Of a stretch of DNA of 64,000 nucleotides, positions 26,182 to 33,486 are shown piece by piece. The DNA is taken from assembly GCF_014654205.1 (NCBI RefSeq), contig NZ_BNAW01000037.1:23855-87854 (forward strand). Reading direction: 5' to 3'. Both the position numbers and the translations under genes were made by a program. The DNA comes from Amycolatopsis bullii (GTDB taxonomy: Bacteria; Actinomycetota; Actinomycetes; Mycobacteriales; Pseudonocardiaceae). The notes beneath the pieces were generated by a model. It was not told the origin of the DNA, searched no databases, and saw only the letters and a program-made list of their open reading frames with translations. Numbering within the stretch: the stretch's first letter is position 1; the number at the start of each line of letters is the position of its first letter.

Positions 26182-27500
26182 CTCAGCTCCACCTCCGCCC
26201 CGCGGTAGAGCGGTCCGACGAGCAGGCCCGCCCAGCCGGGCACGTCCCCCGGCGAGGTGCCGAGCGCGGGCGAGGCGAGCAGGTCGATGAGGTCGGTTTC
26301 GTACGCCGAGCCGACGATCGTGGCGTCGCCGCCGACCGCGCCACCGCCGGCGGGCAGCGTCTCGGGCGGGTACTTCGGCGGCGGGGGCTTGCTGGAGCCG
26401 TCCTTGATCGCGCCGTCCGGCGGGTACTGCGGCCACACGCCCGGTTTCGGCACCTGCGGGTAGCAGCGCGGGCCGCGCTTGTCGTCGTACTTCGGCTCGT
26501 CGACACCGGGGAGGTACTTGCCGCGACTGGCGGCGAACTCGATGGTGACCCGGCTGACCTCGGGGTGCGCGGTGCCCTTGCCGAACGCCAGTTCCGCCCG
26601 CGGCACCGACTCGGCGAGCTGCCGCAGCAGGCACGGGTACTCGGGCGCGTACTTGGCGAGGACGTCCAGGGTCGGCTGGACGGCCGTGGTGAGCCGGATC
26701 AGGTTGTCCTTGTTGACCTGCAGGAAGCTCGTGAGATCCACCGAAGCCGCGGTGACCGTGGCGTAGAGGTCGCTCAGCTGCGCGCGCTGGTCGACGATCG
26801 TCCGGCTCGTCGTGGTCAGGTCGGACAGCGCCTGCAGCAGGTCCGGCGCGGCCTTGTCGTAGGTGTTCGCCACGTTCGCGAGGCCGGTGATGTCGGCCTT
26901 GACGTCCGGCAGCGACGGGTTCAGCTTGCCGAGGTAGTCCGACAGCCCGGCCAGGGTCTCGCCGAGCTGCTTGCCGCGGCCGTCGAGCGCGGTCGCCACC
27001 GCGGTCAGCGTGCTCGACAGCTTCTCCGGCTGAACCGCCTGCAGCAGCGGCATCACGTCGTCGAGCACCTTCTGCAGTTCGATCGCCGCGCTGCTGCGGT
27101 CCTGCGGGATGACGTCGCCGGCTTCGATCGGGCCCTGCGCCTTCTCGGGCAGCTGCAGGGCGACGTACCGCTCGCCGAAGAGCGTCTTCGGCAGCAGCCG
27201 CGCGGAGACGTTCTTCGGGATGACGGGCGTCTTGTCCGGGTCGAGGGCCAGCTCCAGCTCGGCGTGGTCGCCCTTCGCCAGCACCGACCGGACCTCGCCG
27301 ACGAGCATGCCGCGGACCTTGACGTCGCCGCCGGTGCGCAGCTGGCTGCCGACGCGGTCGGTCTCCAGCTTCACGAGCGTGACCGGGGTGAACGCTTTGT
27401 GGTAGACGGCCAGGGTGAGCGCGATGAACAGGGCGGCGACGACCAGGAAGACGAGCCCCAGCACCTGGTACCGGAGCCGCTGCCAGAGGTCGCGCCTCAT
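26178..27500 (-). CDS. mce4A: MCE family protein MceA
   Basis: A 440-residue protein, the longest of the six subunits. N-terminal helix (QVLGLVFLVVAALFIALTLA), MCE domain with VKVRGMLVGEVRSVLAKGDH, helical region, and a C-terminal Pro-rich segment (SSKPPPPKYPPETLPAGG) before the end. It starts at ATG 27500, overlapping the stop of the second YrbE gene. First of the six Mce substrate-binding subunits. Confidence 0.9.
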   Translation of the reverse strand: MRRDLWQRLRYQVLGLVFLVVAALFIALTLAVYHKAFTPVTLVKLETDRVGSQLRTGGDVKVRGMLVGEVRSVLAKGDHAELELALDPDKTPVIPKNVSARLLPKTLFGERYVALQLPEKAQGPIEAGDVIPQDRSSAAIELQKVLDDVMPLLQAVQPEKLSSTLTAVATALDGRGKQLGETLAGLSDYLGKLNPSLPDVKADITGLANVANTYDKAAPDLLQALSDLTTTSRTIVDQRAQLSDLYATVTAASVDLTSFLQVNKDNLIRLTTAVQPTLDVLAKYAPEYPCLLRQLAESVPRAELAFGKGTAHPEVSRVTIEFAASRGKYLPGVDEPKYDDKRGPRCYPQVPKPGVWPQYPPDGAIKDGSSKPPPPKYPPETLPAGGGAVGGDATIVGSAYETDLIDLLASPALGTSPGDVPGWAGLLVGPLYRGAEVELR

Positions 27501-28345
27501 CCCGAAATCCTCACCGTGGTGTTCGCGCCCCAGATCGCCAGCGACAGGAAGAAGTCCAGCACCGAGATCAGCACGATCGACGTCCGCACCGCGCGGCCCA
27601 CGGCGACGCCGACACCGGCCGGGCCGCCGCTCGCGTGGAAGCCGTAATAGCAATGGGACAGGATCACGAGCACGCTGAAGACGATCACCTTCCCGAACGA
27701 CCACAGGACGTCGCCGGGAGGCAGGAAGAGCGTGAAGTAGTGGTCGTAGGTGCCCGCGGACTGGCCGTAGAGCCAGATGGTGATCTGCCGGGACGCCAGG
27801 TAGCTCGACAGCAGGCCCACCGCGTAAAGCGGGATCACCGCGGCGACCCCGGCGAGGACCCGGGTGGTCACCAGGTACGGCATGCTCGGCACACCCATGA
27901 CTTCCAGGGCGTCGATCTCCTCGGAGATCCGCATGGCGCCGAGCTGGGCGGTGAAGCCGCAGCCGACGGTGGCGGACAGCGCGAGCCCGGCCGAAAGCGG
28001 CGCGACTTCGCGCGTGTTGAAGTAGGCGGAGATGAACCCGGTGAGCGCGGCCGTGCCGAGCTGGTTGAGCGCGGAATAGCCCTGCAGGCCCACGATGAGG
28101 CCGGTGAACAGCGTCATCCCGATCATCACGCCGAGCGTGCCGCCGATGACGGCGAGCCCGCCGGTGCCGAAACAGACCTCGGTGAGCAGCCGCAGCGTTT
28201 CCCGGCTGTAGCGGCGGATCGTGCGCGGCGACCAGGCGAGCGCCTTCGCCGCGAACGCCAGCTGCTTGCCGAGCCCTTCCAGGCTCTGGCCCGGGCGCGC
28301 GATGTACTCGAGCGTCCGGTCCGTGTCCAGGGGTTCGGCGGTCAT
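27497..28345 (-). CDS. yrbE4B: YrbE permease, second subunit
   Basis: A 282-residue MlaE-type integral membrane protein. Several helices are clear (LAVIGGTLGVMIGMTLFTGL, VLAGVAAVIPLYAVGLLSSY). The conserved cytoplasmic loop MRISEEIDALEVMGVPSMPY contacts the MceG (Mkl) ATPase, which is not encoded here and is usually unlinked. Its ATG shares one base with the stop of the first YrbE gene (TGATG). Together the YrbE pair forms the membrane channel of the Mce transporter. Confidence 0.92.
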   Translation of the reverse strand: MTAEPLDTDRTLEYIARPGQSLEGLGKQLAFAAKALAWSPRTIRRYSRETLRLLTEVCFGTGGLAVIGGTLGVMIGMTLFTGLIVGLQGYSALNQLGTAALTGFISAYFNTREVAPLSAGLALSATVGCGFTAQLGAMRISEEIDALEVMGVPSMPYLVTTRVLAGVAAVIPLYAVGLLSSYLASRQITIWLYGQSAGTYDHYFTLFLPPGDVLWSFGKVIVFSVLVILSHCYYGFHASGGPAGVGVAVGRAVRTSIVLISVLDFFLSLAIWGANTTVRISG

Positions 28346-29136
28346 CACATCGCCTTCGGCGGGACGATCCGCAGGTAGATCGCGGTGAGCACGACGTTGA
28401 TCAGGAACAGCAGCAGGAACGTGATGACGACGGCCTGGTTGACCGCGTCGCCGACGCCCTTCGGCCCGCCCGCCGGGTTCAGGCCGCGGAAGGCGGCGAC
28501 CACGCCGGCGACGAAGCCGTACAGCAGCGCCTTGATCTCGCTGATCCAGAGGTCCGGCACCTGGGCGAGGGCGTTGAAGCTGGCCAGGTACGCGCCCGGG
28601 GTGCCGCCCTGCAGGACGACGTTGAAGAAGTAGCCGCCGAGCACGCCGACCACGCTGACCAAGCCGTTCAGCAGCACCGAAACGACCATCGCGGCGAGCA
28701 CCCGCGGCACGATCAGCCGCTGGATCGGGTTGACGCCGAGGACCTCCATCGCGTCGATCTCTTCGCGGATCTTGCGGGCGCCGATGTCCGCGCAGACGGC
28801 GCTGCCGCCGGCGCCCGCGACGAGCAGCGCGGTGATCAGCGGGCTGGCCTGCTGCACGATGGCCAGCGCGCTGGCCGCGCCGGTGAACGACTGGGCGCCG
28901 ATCTGCGCGGTCAGCGAGCCGAGCTGCAGGGCGATCACCGCGCCGAACGGGATGGCGACCAGGGCCGTCGGGAGGATCGTGACGCTGGCGAAGAACCAGC
29001 ACTGCTGGATCCATTCGCGGGCCTGGAACGGGCGCTTGAAGATCGCGCGCAGGACCTCCCACGAGAGGGTCGCCAGGCGGCCGACCTGGGTCAGGGCCGC
29101 GGTTCCCGGGAGCGTGCCACTGCTTCCGCTCACCAC
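28345..29136 (-). CDS. yrbE4A: YrbE permease, first subunit
   Basis: A 263-residue MlaE-type permease, GTG start at 29136. The characteristic loop is RKIREEIDAMEVLGVNPIQR, and membrane helices include VLAAMVVSVLLNGLVSVVGV and VITFLLLFLINVVLTAIYL. First gene of the ten-gene transport operon in which every junction overlaps or nearly does. The 96-base gap to the dehydrogenase gene upstream may carry a promoter, or transcription may read through. Confidence 0.92.
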   Translation of the reverse strand: MVSGSSGTLPGTAALTQVGRLATLSWEVLRAIFKRPFQAREWIQQCWFFASVTILPTALVAIPFGAVIALQLGSLTAQIGAQSFTGAASALAIVQQASPLITALLVAGAGGSAVCADIGARKIREEIDAMEVLGVNPIQRLIVPRVLAAMVVSVLLNGLVSVVGVLGGYFFNVVLQGGTPGAYLASFNALAQVPDLWISEIKALLYGFVAGVVAAFRGLNPAGGPKGVGDAVNQAVVITFLLLFLINVVLTAIYLRIVPPKAM

Positions 29137-29194
29137 ACCTCCCAGTAGATCGCCGTTGACCTCCGAGTCTTCTCCACACCCGGTTCCCGCTTTT

Positions 29195-29211
29195 GGTTAG
29201 CGGTGTTCACT
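29195..29211 (-). repeat. 17-base inverted repeat, left copy
   Basis: Read on the minus strand this is AGTGAACACCGCTAACC, identical to 30917-30933 on the plus strand. The two copies lie in opposite orientation on either side of the two short-chain dehydrogenase genes. Confidence 0.7.
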
Positions 29212-29232
29212 GAACCCTTCGGCTGTTCTCCT

Positions 29233-29991
29233 TCAGAAGTTGAGGGCGTGCGTGGCCGTCGCCCCGCCGTCCGCGACGAATTCGGCACCCGTGCAGTACG
29301 CGCTCTCGTCGCTGGCCAGGAACAACACCAGCTTGGCGATGTCCTCGGGCTGTCCGACCCGCTTCAGGGCGACCTTCTTCCCGACGTACGACATGTCGAC
29401 TTTCTGGCCGCCCGCGGCGGTCTCGACCATCTTCGTGTCGATCGCGCCGGGGTGCACCGAGTTGACGCGGATGTGCTTCTTGCCGAGTTCCATCGCCGCG
29501 ACCTTGGTCATCCCGCGGATCGCGAACTTGCTCGCGGTGTAGGCGACGAGGTAGGGCATCCCGGCCAGACCCTCCACAGAGGACACGTTGACGATGGAGC
29601 CACCGCCGGCGGCGGTCATCGGTTCAACGACCGAGCGCATCCCGAGAAACGCCCCGATCTGGTTCACCCGGATGACGCGTTCGTAATCGGCCAGCGTCGT
29701 CTTGCCGAGTTCCGAAAAGTGGAGGATCCCCGCGTTGTTGACCAGCACGTTCGGGGCGCCGAACTCGGTGGTGGCGCGTTCGACCGCGGCGGCCCAGCCG
29801 TCCTCGTCGCCGACGTCGAGGTGCTGGTAGACGGCCTGCTCGCCGAGTTCGGCGGCCAGCTGCTTGCCCTCGTCGTCGAGGATGTCGGCGATCACCACCT
29901 TGGCGCCCTCGGCGACGAACGCGCGGGCGGCGGCCTCGCCCTGCCCGCGGGCGGCACCGGTGATGAGGGCGATCTTCCCGTCCAGCCTCAT
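29233..29991 (-). CDS. Short-chain dehydrogenase (hydroxysteroid dehydrogenase-like)
   Basis: A 252-residue classical SDR. TGAARGQGEAAARAF binds NAD(P), NNAG is at about residue 86, and the catalytic Ser and Tyr-x3-Lys lie in VNVSSVEG and YTASKFAIRG. It resembles mycobacterial FabG3 (Rv2002), a 3alpha/20beta-hydroxysteroid dehydrogenase; steroid use fits the neighbours. Its ATG overlaps the stop of the upstream dehydrogenase (ATGA), so the two are coupled. Compared with the M. tuberculosis mce4 region this is an extra gene between the hsd4A equivalent and yrbE4A. Confidence 0.88.
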   Translation of the reverse strand: MRLDGKIALITGAARGQGEAAARAFVAEGAKVVIADILDDEGKQLAAELGEQAVYQHLDVGDEDGWAAAVERATTEFGAPNVLVNNAGILHFSELGKTTLADYERVIRVNQIGAFLGMRSVVEPMTAAGGGSIVNVSSVEGLAGMPYLVAYTASKFAIRGMTKVAAMELGKKHIRVNSVHPGAIDTKMVETAAGGQKVDMSYVGKKVALKRVGQPEDIAKLVLFLASDESAYCTGAEFVADGGATATHALNF

Positions 29992-30845
29992 GACTCTCCC
30001 AGGATCTCGGTGGCCGCGAACATCCGGCCGGGGTCGCGGTCGGCGAAAAAGGCACTGAGCGATGTTTCGAGCTCGTCGAGCTTCCAGCGGTGCTCGATCC
30101 GCGGCGGCTCGACCAGGGCGACCGTGCCGCCGTGGACGACGAACACCTGGCCGTTGACGTGCTCGGCCGCCGGGGAGGCGAGGTAGGCGACGAAGGGGGC
30201 GACGTGCTCGACCGAGAGCGGATCGGCACCTTCGGCAGGGGCGGCGCCGAACACGCCCTCGGTCATCGCCGTCCGCGCGCGCGGGCAGATCGCGTTGGCG
30301 CGGACGCCGTACTTGGCCAGGCCGCGGGCGGCCGACATGGTGAGCGCGGTGATGCCCGCCTTCGCCGCGGCGTAGTTGGGCTGGCCGGGCGAGCCGATGA
30401 GGAACGCCTCGGACGCGGTGTTGACCAGCCGCCCGTACACCGGCTTGCCGTCCGCTTTGGACCTGTCGCGCCAGTGCTTCGCGGCGTTGCGGGACAACAG
30501 GAAGTGGCCGCGCAGGTGGACGCGCAGCACGGTGTCCCAGTCGTCGTCGGACATCGAGAAGAGCATCTTGTCGCGCAGCACGCCCGCGTTGTTGACCACG
30601 ATGTCGAGCCCGCCGAGGTCGAGCGCGGCCTCGGTGAGCGCGTCGGCCGTTGCGCGTTCGCCGACGTCGCCGGCCACCGCGACGGCCTTGCCGCCGGCCG
30701 CTTCGATCTCGGCGACGACGTCCTTCGGCTCGCCGATGTCGTTGACGACCACCGTCGCGCCGCCGGCGGCGAGCGCGAGGGCTTCGGCCCGCCCCAGCCC
30801 CGCGGCCGCGCCGGTGACGATCGCTGTCCTGCCGGTCAGGCTCAC
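29988..30845 (-). CDS. Short-chain dehydrogenase, Hsd4A-like 17beta-hydroxysteroid/3-hydroxyacyl dehydrogenase
   Basis: A 285-residue SDR with TGAAAGLGRAEALAL, NNAGVLRDKMLFSM and the catalytic NYAAAKAGITAL. The sequence DKMLFSMSDDDWD and the extended C-terminus resemble the dehydrogenase part of multifunctional enzyme type 2. The gene occupies the place of Rv3502c (Hsd4A) upstream of mce4, where the enzyme oxidises sterol hydroxyl groups and side-chain beta-hydroxyacyl-CoA. A degenerate KstR-like sequence lies about 40 bases upstream. Confidence 0.85.
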   Translation of the reverse strand: MSLTGRTAIVTGAAAGLGRAEALALAAGGATVVVNDIGEPKDVVAEIEAAGGKAVAVAGDVGERATADALTEAALDLGGLDIVVNNAGVLRDKMLFSMSDDDWDTVLRVHLRGHFLLSRNAAKHWRDRSKADGKPVYGRLVNTASEAFLIGSPGQPNYAAAKAGITALTMSAARGLAKYGVRANAICPRARTAMTEGVFGAAPAEGADPLSVEHVAPFVAYLASPAAEHVNGQVFVVHGGTVALVEPPRIEHRWKLDELETSLSAFFADRDPGRMFAATEILGES

Positions 30846-30884
30846 CGCGGAACCTCCTCGTCGAGTCCTGGATCTGGCCTACAG

Positions 30885-30898
30885 TAGAATCTGTTCTT
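30885..30898. promoter_or_regulatory. Degenerate KstR-like site
   Basis: TAGAATCTGTTCTT resembles the KstR consensus TnnAACnnGTTnnA, with two of the eight fixed bases changed. It lies between fdxD and the Hsd4A-like gene. Weak by itself; mentioned because a perfect site lies 250 bases away. Confidence 0.35.
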
Positions 30899-30916
30899 GT
30901 TTAGGGCAAGCCTCCA

Positions 30917-30933
30917 AGTGAACACCGCTAACC
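30917..30933 (+). repeat. 17-base inverted repeat, right copy
   Basis: AGTGAACACCGCTAACC, the inverted partner of 29195-29211. It overlaps the stop codon of the ferredoxin gene. Next to it CACCGC and GCGGTG can form a short hairpin across the ferredoxin stop. Confidence 0.7.
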
Positions 30934-31119
30934 GGCGGTGAACAGCGCGTTCTTCGGACAGCCCTTGATCGCATCCGAAACGCGTTCCACCTGGTCGTCG
31001 GGTACCGGGCCGGACCGGATGACCAGTTCTTCGTCGTCGTCCAGGTCGAAGATGTCCGGCGCGAACCCCACGCACACCGCGTTCGCCTCGCAGAGCGAAC
31101 GGTCGACCCCGATCTCCAT
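30928..31119 (-). CDS. fdxD: 3Fe-4S ferredoxin (FdxD type)
   Basis: A 63-residue ferredoxin starting at ATG 31119 behind a good GGAGGA site. Three cysteines (Cys10, Cys16 and the Cys of GCPKNAL near the end) are placed as in mono-cluster 3Fe-4S ferredoxins; the position of the missing ligand is Asn13. Acidic stretch DLDDDEE is typical. It would feed electrons to a cytochrome P450 or another sterol-oxidising enzyme encoded elsewhere. It corresponds to Rv3503c next to fadE26 in M. tuberculosis. Confidence 0.88.
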   Translation of the reverse strand: MEIGVDRSLCEANAVCVGFAPDIFDLDDDEELVIRSGPVPDDQVERVSDAIKGCPKNALFTAG

Positions 31120-31150
31120 GCTTCCTCCGCCGTGTCAGTCCTGGTACAAC

Positions 31151-31164
31151 TAGAACAGGTTCTA
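31151..31164. promoter_or_regulatory. KstR-type operator between fdxD and fadE26
   Basis: TAGAACAGGTTCTA fits the KstR consensus TnnAACnnGTTnnA at every fixed base, and the dyad extends one further pair on each side. It sits between the divergent fdxD and fadE26 genes. KstR represses cholesterol-uptake and side-chain genes in actinobacteria until a sterol CoA ester binds it, so this locus is probably a KstR regulon member. The kstR gene itself is not in the window. Confidence 0.85.
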
Positions 31165-31189
31165 GTGTAACGCCGGATCGAGGTGACGG

Positions 31190-32353
31190 GTGCGGATCGA
31201 CTACACGCCGGAGCAGCAGGCCCTGGCGGCCGAACTCCGGGAGTACTTCGCCGAGCTGATGACGCCCGAACGGCGGGCCGGCCTCCGCTCGGGCGGCGGC
31301 GAGTACGGCGATGGCGTGGCGTACAAGGAGATCGTGCGGCAGCTGGGCAAGGACGGCTGGCTCGCGCTGGGCTGGCCGCCCGAGTACGGCGGGCAGGGCC
31401 GGTCGATGCTCGACCAGCTGATCTTCACCGACGAAGCGGCCGTCGCCGGGGTGCCGGTGCCGTTCCTCACGGTGAACACCGTGGGCCCGACGATCATGCG
31501 CTACGGCACCGAAGACCAGAAGGCGTTCTACCTGCCGAAGATCGCCGCCGGCGAGCTGCACTTCTCGATCGGCTACTCCGAGCCGGAGGCCGGCACCGAC
31601 CTCGCCTCGCTGCGGACGCGGGCCGAGCGCGACGGCGACGAGTACGTCGTCACCGGCCAGAAGATGTGGACGAGCCTGATCGAGTACGCCGACTACGTCT
31701 GGCTCGCGGTCCGGACCGATCCTTCCGCGAAGAAGCACCGCGGGCTGTCGATGCTCATCGTGCCGACGTCTTCTCCCGGGTTCTCGTGGACCAAGGTGCA
31801 CACGGTCGCGGGTGCCGGCACCAGCGCGACCTACTACGACGGCGTCCGCGTGCCGGTGTCGGCGCGCGTCGCCGAGGAGAACGCGGGCTGGCCGCTGATC
31901 ACCAACCAGCTCAACCACGAGCGCGTCGCGCTGACGTCGTCGGCGCCGATCCGCAAGGCGTTGACCGACGTCCTGGAGTGGGCGAAGGAAACCGGCGCCA
32001 TCGAGCATGAGTGGGTGCGGCTGCACCTGGCACGGGTGCACGCGGGCGCGGAGTACCTGAAGCTGCGGAACTGGCGGATCGCCTGGGCGGCCGCGGCCAG
32101 CGAGCTGGGGCCGGCCGAGGCGTCGGCGACGAAGGTGTTCGGCACGGAGTTCGCGATCGAGGCCTACCGGCTGCTGATGGAGGTGCTCGGCGCGGCCGCC
32201 GTCGTCCGCGAAGGCTCGCCGGGCGCGCAGCTGGCCGGGCGGATCGAGCGGCTGCACCGGTCGGCGCTGATCCTCACCTTCGGCGGCGGCACGAACGAGA
32301 TCCAGCGGGACATGATCGCCGCCACCGCCCTCGGCCTGCCCGTCACGCGCTAG
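31190..32353 (+). CDS. fadE26: Acyl-CoA dehydrogenase FadE26 (ChsE4)
   Basis: A 387-residue flavin-dependent acyl-CoA dehydrogenase subunit. GTG start at 31190 preceded by GAGGTGA. The flavin/substrate segment YSEPEAGTDLASLRTRAERD, the strand YVVTGQKMWTSL and the C-terminal FGGGTNEIQRDMIA are as in the family. In M. tuberculosis FadE26 and FadE27 form an alpha2beta2 enzyme (ChsE4-ChsE5) that dehydrogenates sterol side-chain CoA esters. The partner follows after 8 bases. Regulated by the KstR site 26 bases upstream. Confidence 0.9.
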   Translation: MRIDYTPEQQALAAELREYFAELMTPERRAGLRSGGGEYGDGVAYKEIVRQLGKDGWLALGWPPEYGGQGRSMLDQLIFTDEAAVAGVPVPFLTVNTVGPTIMRYGTEDQKAFYLPKIAAGELHFSIGYSEPEAGTDLASLRTRAERDGDEYVVTGQKMWTSLIEYADYVWLAVRTDPSAKKHRGLSMLIVPTSSPGFSWTKVHTVAGAGTSATYYDGVRVPVSARVAEENAGWPLITNQLNHERVALTSSAPIRKALTDVLEWAKETGAIEHEWVRLHLARVHAGAEYLKLRNWRIAWAAAASELGPAEASATKVFGTEFAIEAYRLLMEVLGAAAVVREGSPGAQLAGRIERLHRSALILTFGGGTNEIQRDMIAATALGLPVTR

Positions 32354-32361
32354 GAGCGACC

Positions 32362-33387
32362 ATGGACTTCACCCCTTCCGAGGCGTCGGCCGACCTCGCC
32401 GCGCTGACTCGGCGGCTGCTCGCGGACAAGGCCACCCACGACCCGCACGGCACCGGCGGCTTCGACACGGTTTCGTGGACGGCGCTCGGCCAGGCCGGCG
32501 TGCTGGACGCGGCGCTGCCGTCGTCGCTGGGCGGCGGCGGGTTCGGGCTGCTGGAGCAGTGCGCGGTGCTGACCGAGATCGGCCGCGCGGTGGCGGCGGT
32601 CCCGTACTTGCCGTCGATCACGATGGCGGCGTCGGCGCTGGCCGAGTTCGGCACACCGGAGCTGGTGGACCGCTGGGTGCTGCCGGTGCTGCGGGGCGAG
32701 CGGGTCCTCGCGGTGGCGCTGTCCGGTTTCACGGCTTCGGGCGGCCGGGTGTCCGGCACGCAGACGGCCGTGCCGTTCGGGGCCTTCGCGCACGGGTTCC
32801 TGGTCGCCGCTGCGGACGAGGTCTTCCTGGTCGACGCCGCGGCTGCGGGCGTCTCGGTGCGGCCGCAGCAGACGGTCGACCACGCGGACGCCTGCCTTCT
32901 GGAACTGTCCGAGGTGCCCGGGGTGTCGCTGGGCGACATCGGGGACTGGCTGCGTCTGCGCGGGACGGTCGGGGTGTGCGCCCAGCAGCTCGGCGTGGTC
33001 GAGCGGGCGCTGGAGCTGACGGCGGCGTACGCGGCCGAGCGGAAGCAGTTCGACCACGTGATCGGCGGGTTCCAGGCGGTCCGCCAGCGGCTCGCGGACG
33101 CGTACCTGGACGTGGAGGCGGTCCGCCTGACGACGCTGCAGGCGGCGTGGCAGCTTTCGTCGGACGCCCCGGCCGCCTCGGAAGCGGTGGCGACGGCGAA
33201 GTTCTGGGCCGCGGAGGCGGGCCACCGCGTGGCCCACACGGCGGTCCACGTCCACGGCGGCGTGGGCATCGACGTCGACCACGTGGTGCACCGCTACTTC
33301 GCGGCGGCGAAACGCCTGGAGTTCCAGCTGGGCGCGGCCACCCACCAGCTCCTCACCCTCGGCGACCTCCTCGCCCGCAAACCCTGA
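32362..33387 (+). CDS. fadE27: Acyl-CoA dehydrogenase FadE27 (ChsE5)
   Basis: A 341-residue partner subunit, ATG 32362 with AGGAG eight bases upstream. It has the dehydrogenase C-terminal domain (ERALELTAAYAAERKQFDHV, GGFQAVRQRLADAYLDVEAV) and HTAVHVHGGVGIDVDHVVHR. It is shorter than standalone dehydrogenases, as expected for the beta subunit of the alpha2beta2 type. Stop codon is the last gene base before a short tandem repeat. Confidence 0.9.
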   Translation: MDFTPSEASADLAALTRRLLADKATHDPHGTGGFDTVSWTALGQAGVLDAALPSSLGGGGFGLLEQCAVLTEIGRAVAAVPYLPSITMAASALAEFGTPELVDRWVLPVLRGERVLAVALSGFTASGGRVSGTQTAVPFGAFAHGFLVAAADEVFLVDAAAAGVSVRPQQTVDHADACLLELSEVPGVSLGDIGDWLRLRGTVGVCAQQLGVVERALELTAAYAAERKQFDHVIGGFQAVRQRLADAYLDVEAVRLTTLQAAWQLSSDAPAASEAVATAKFWAAEAGHRVAHTAVHVHGGVGIDVDHVVHRYFAAAKRLEFQLGAATHQLLTLGDLLARKP

Positions 33388-33460
33388 CGGTCGGCTCGCG
33401 TACCCGGACAGTCGGCCTGCGTACCCCCACAGTCGGCTTGCGTGCCTGGGCGGTCGGCTC
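33387..33460. repeat. 21-base tandem repeat, about 3.5 copies
   Basis: Units start at 33387, 33408, 33429 and (partial) 33450; each begins ACGGTCGGC or ACAGTCGGC and the first three end in a ..GCGTACCCGG-like stretch. The array fills the gap between the convergent fadE27 and serine-hydrolase genes. Confidence 0.75.
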
Positions 33461-33486
33461 ACCGGCCGACCCTCCCGGTACGGGCG

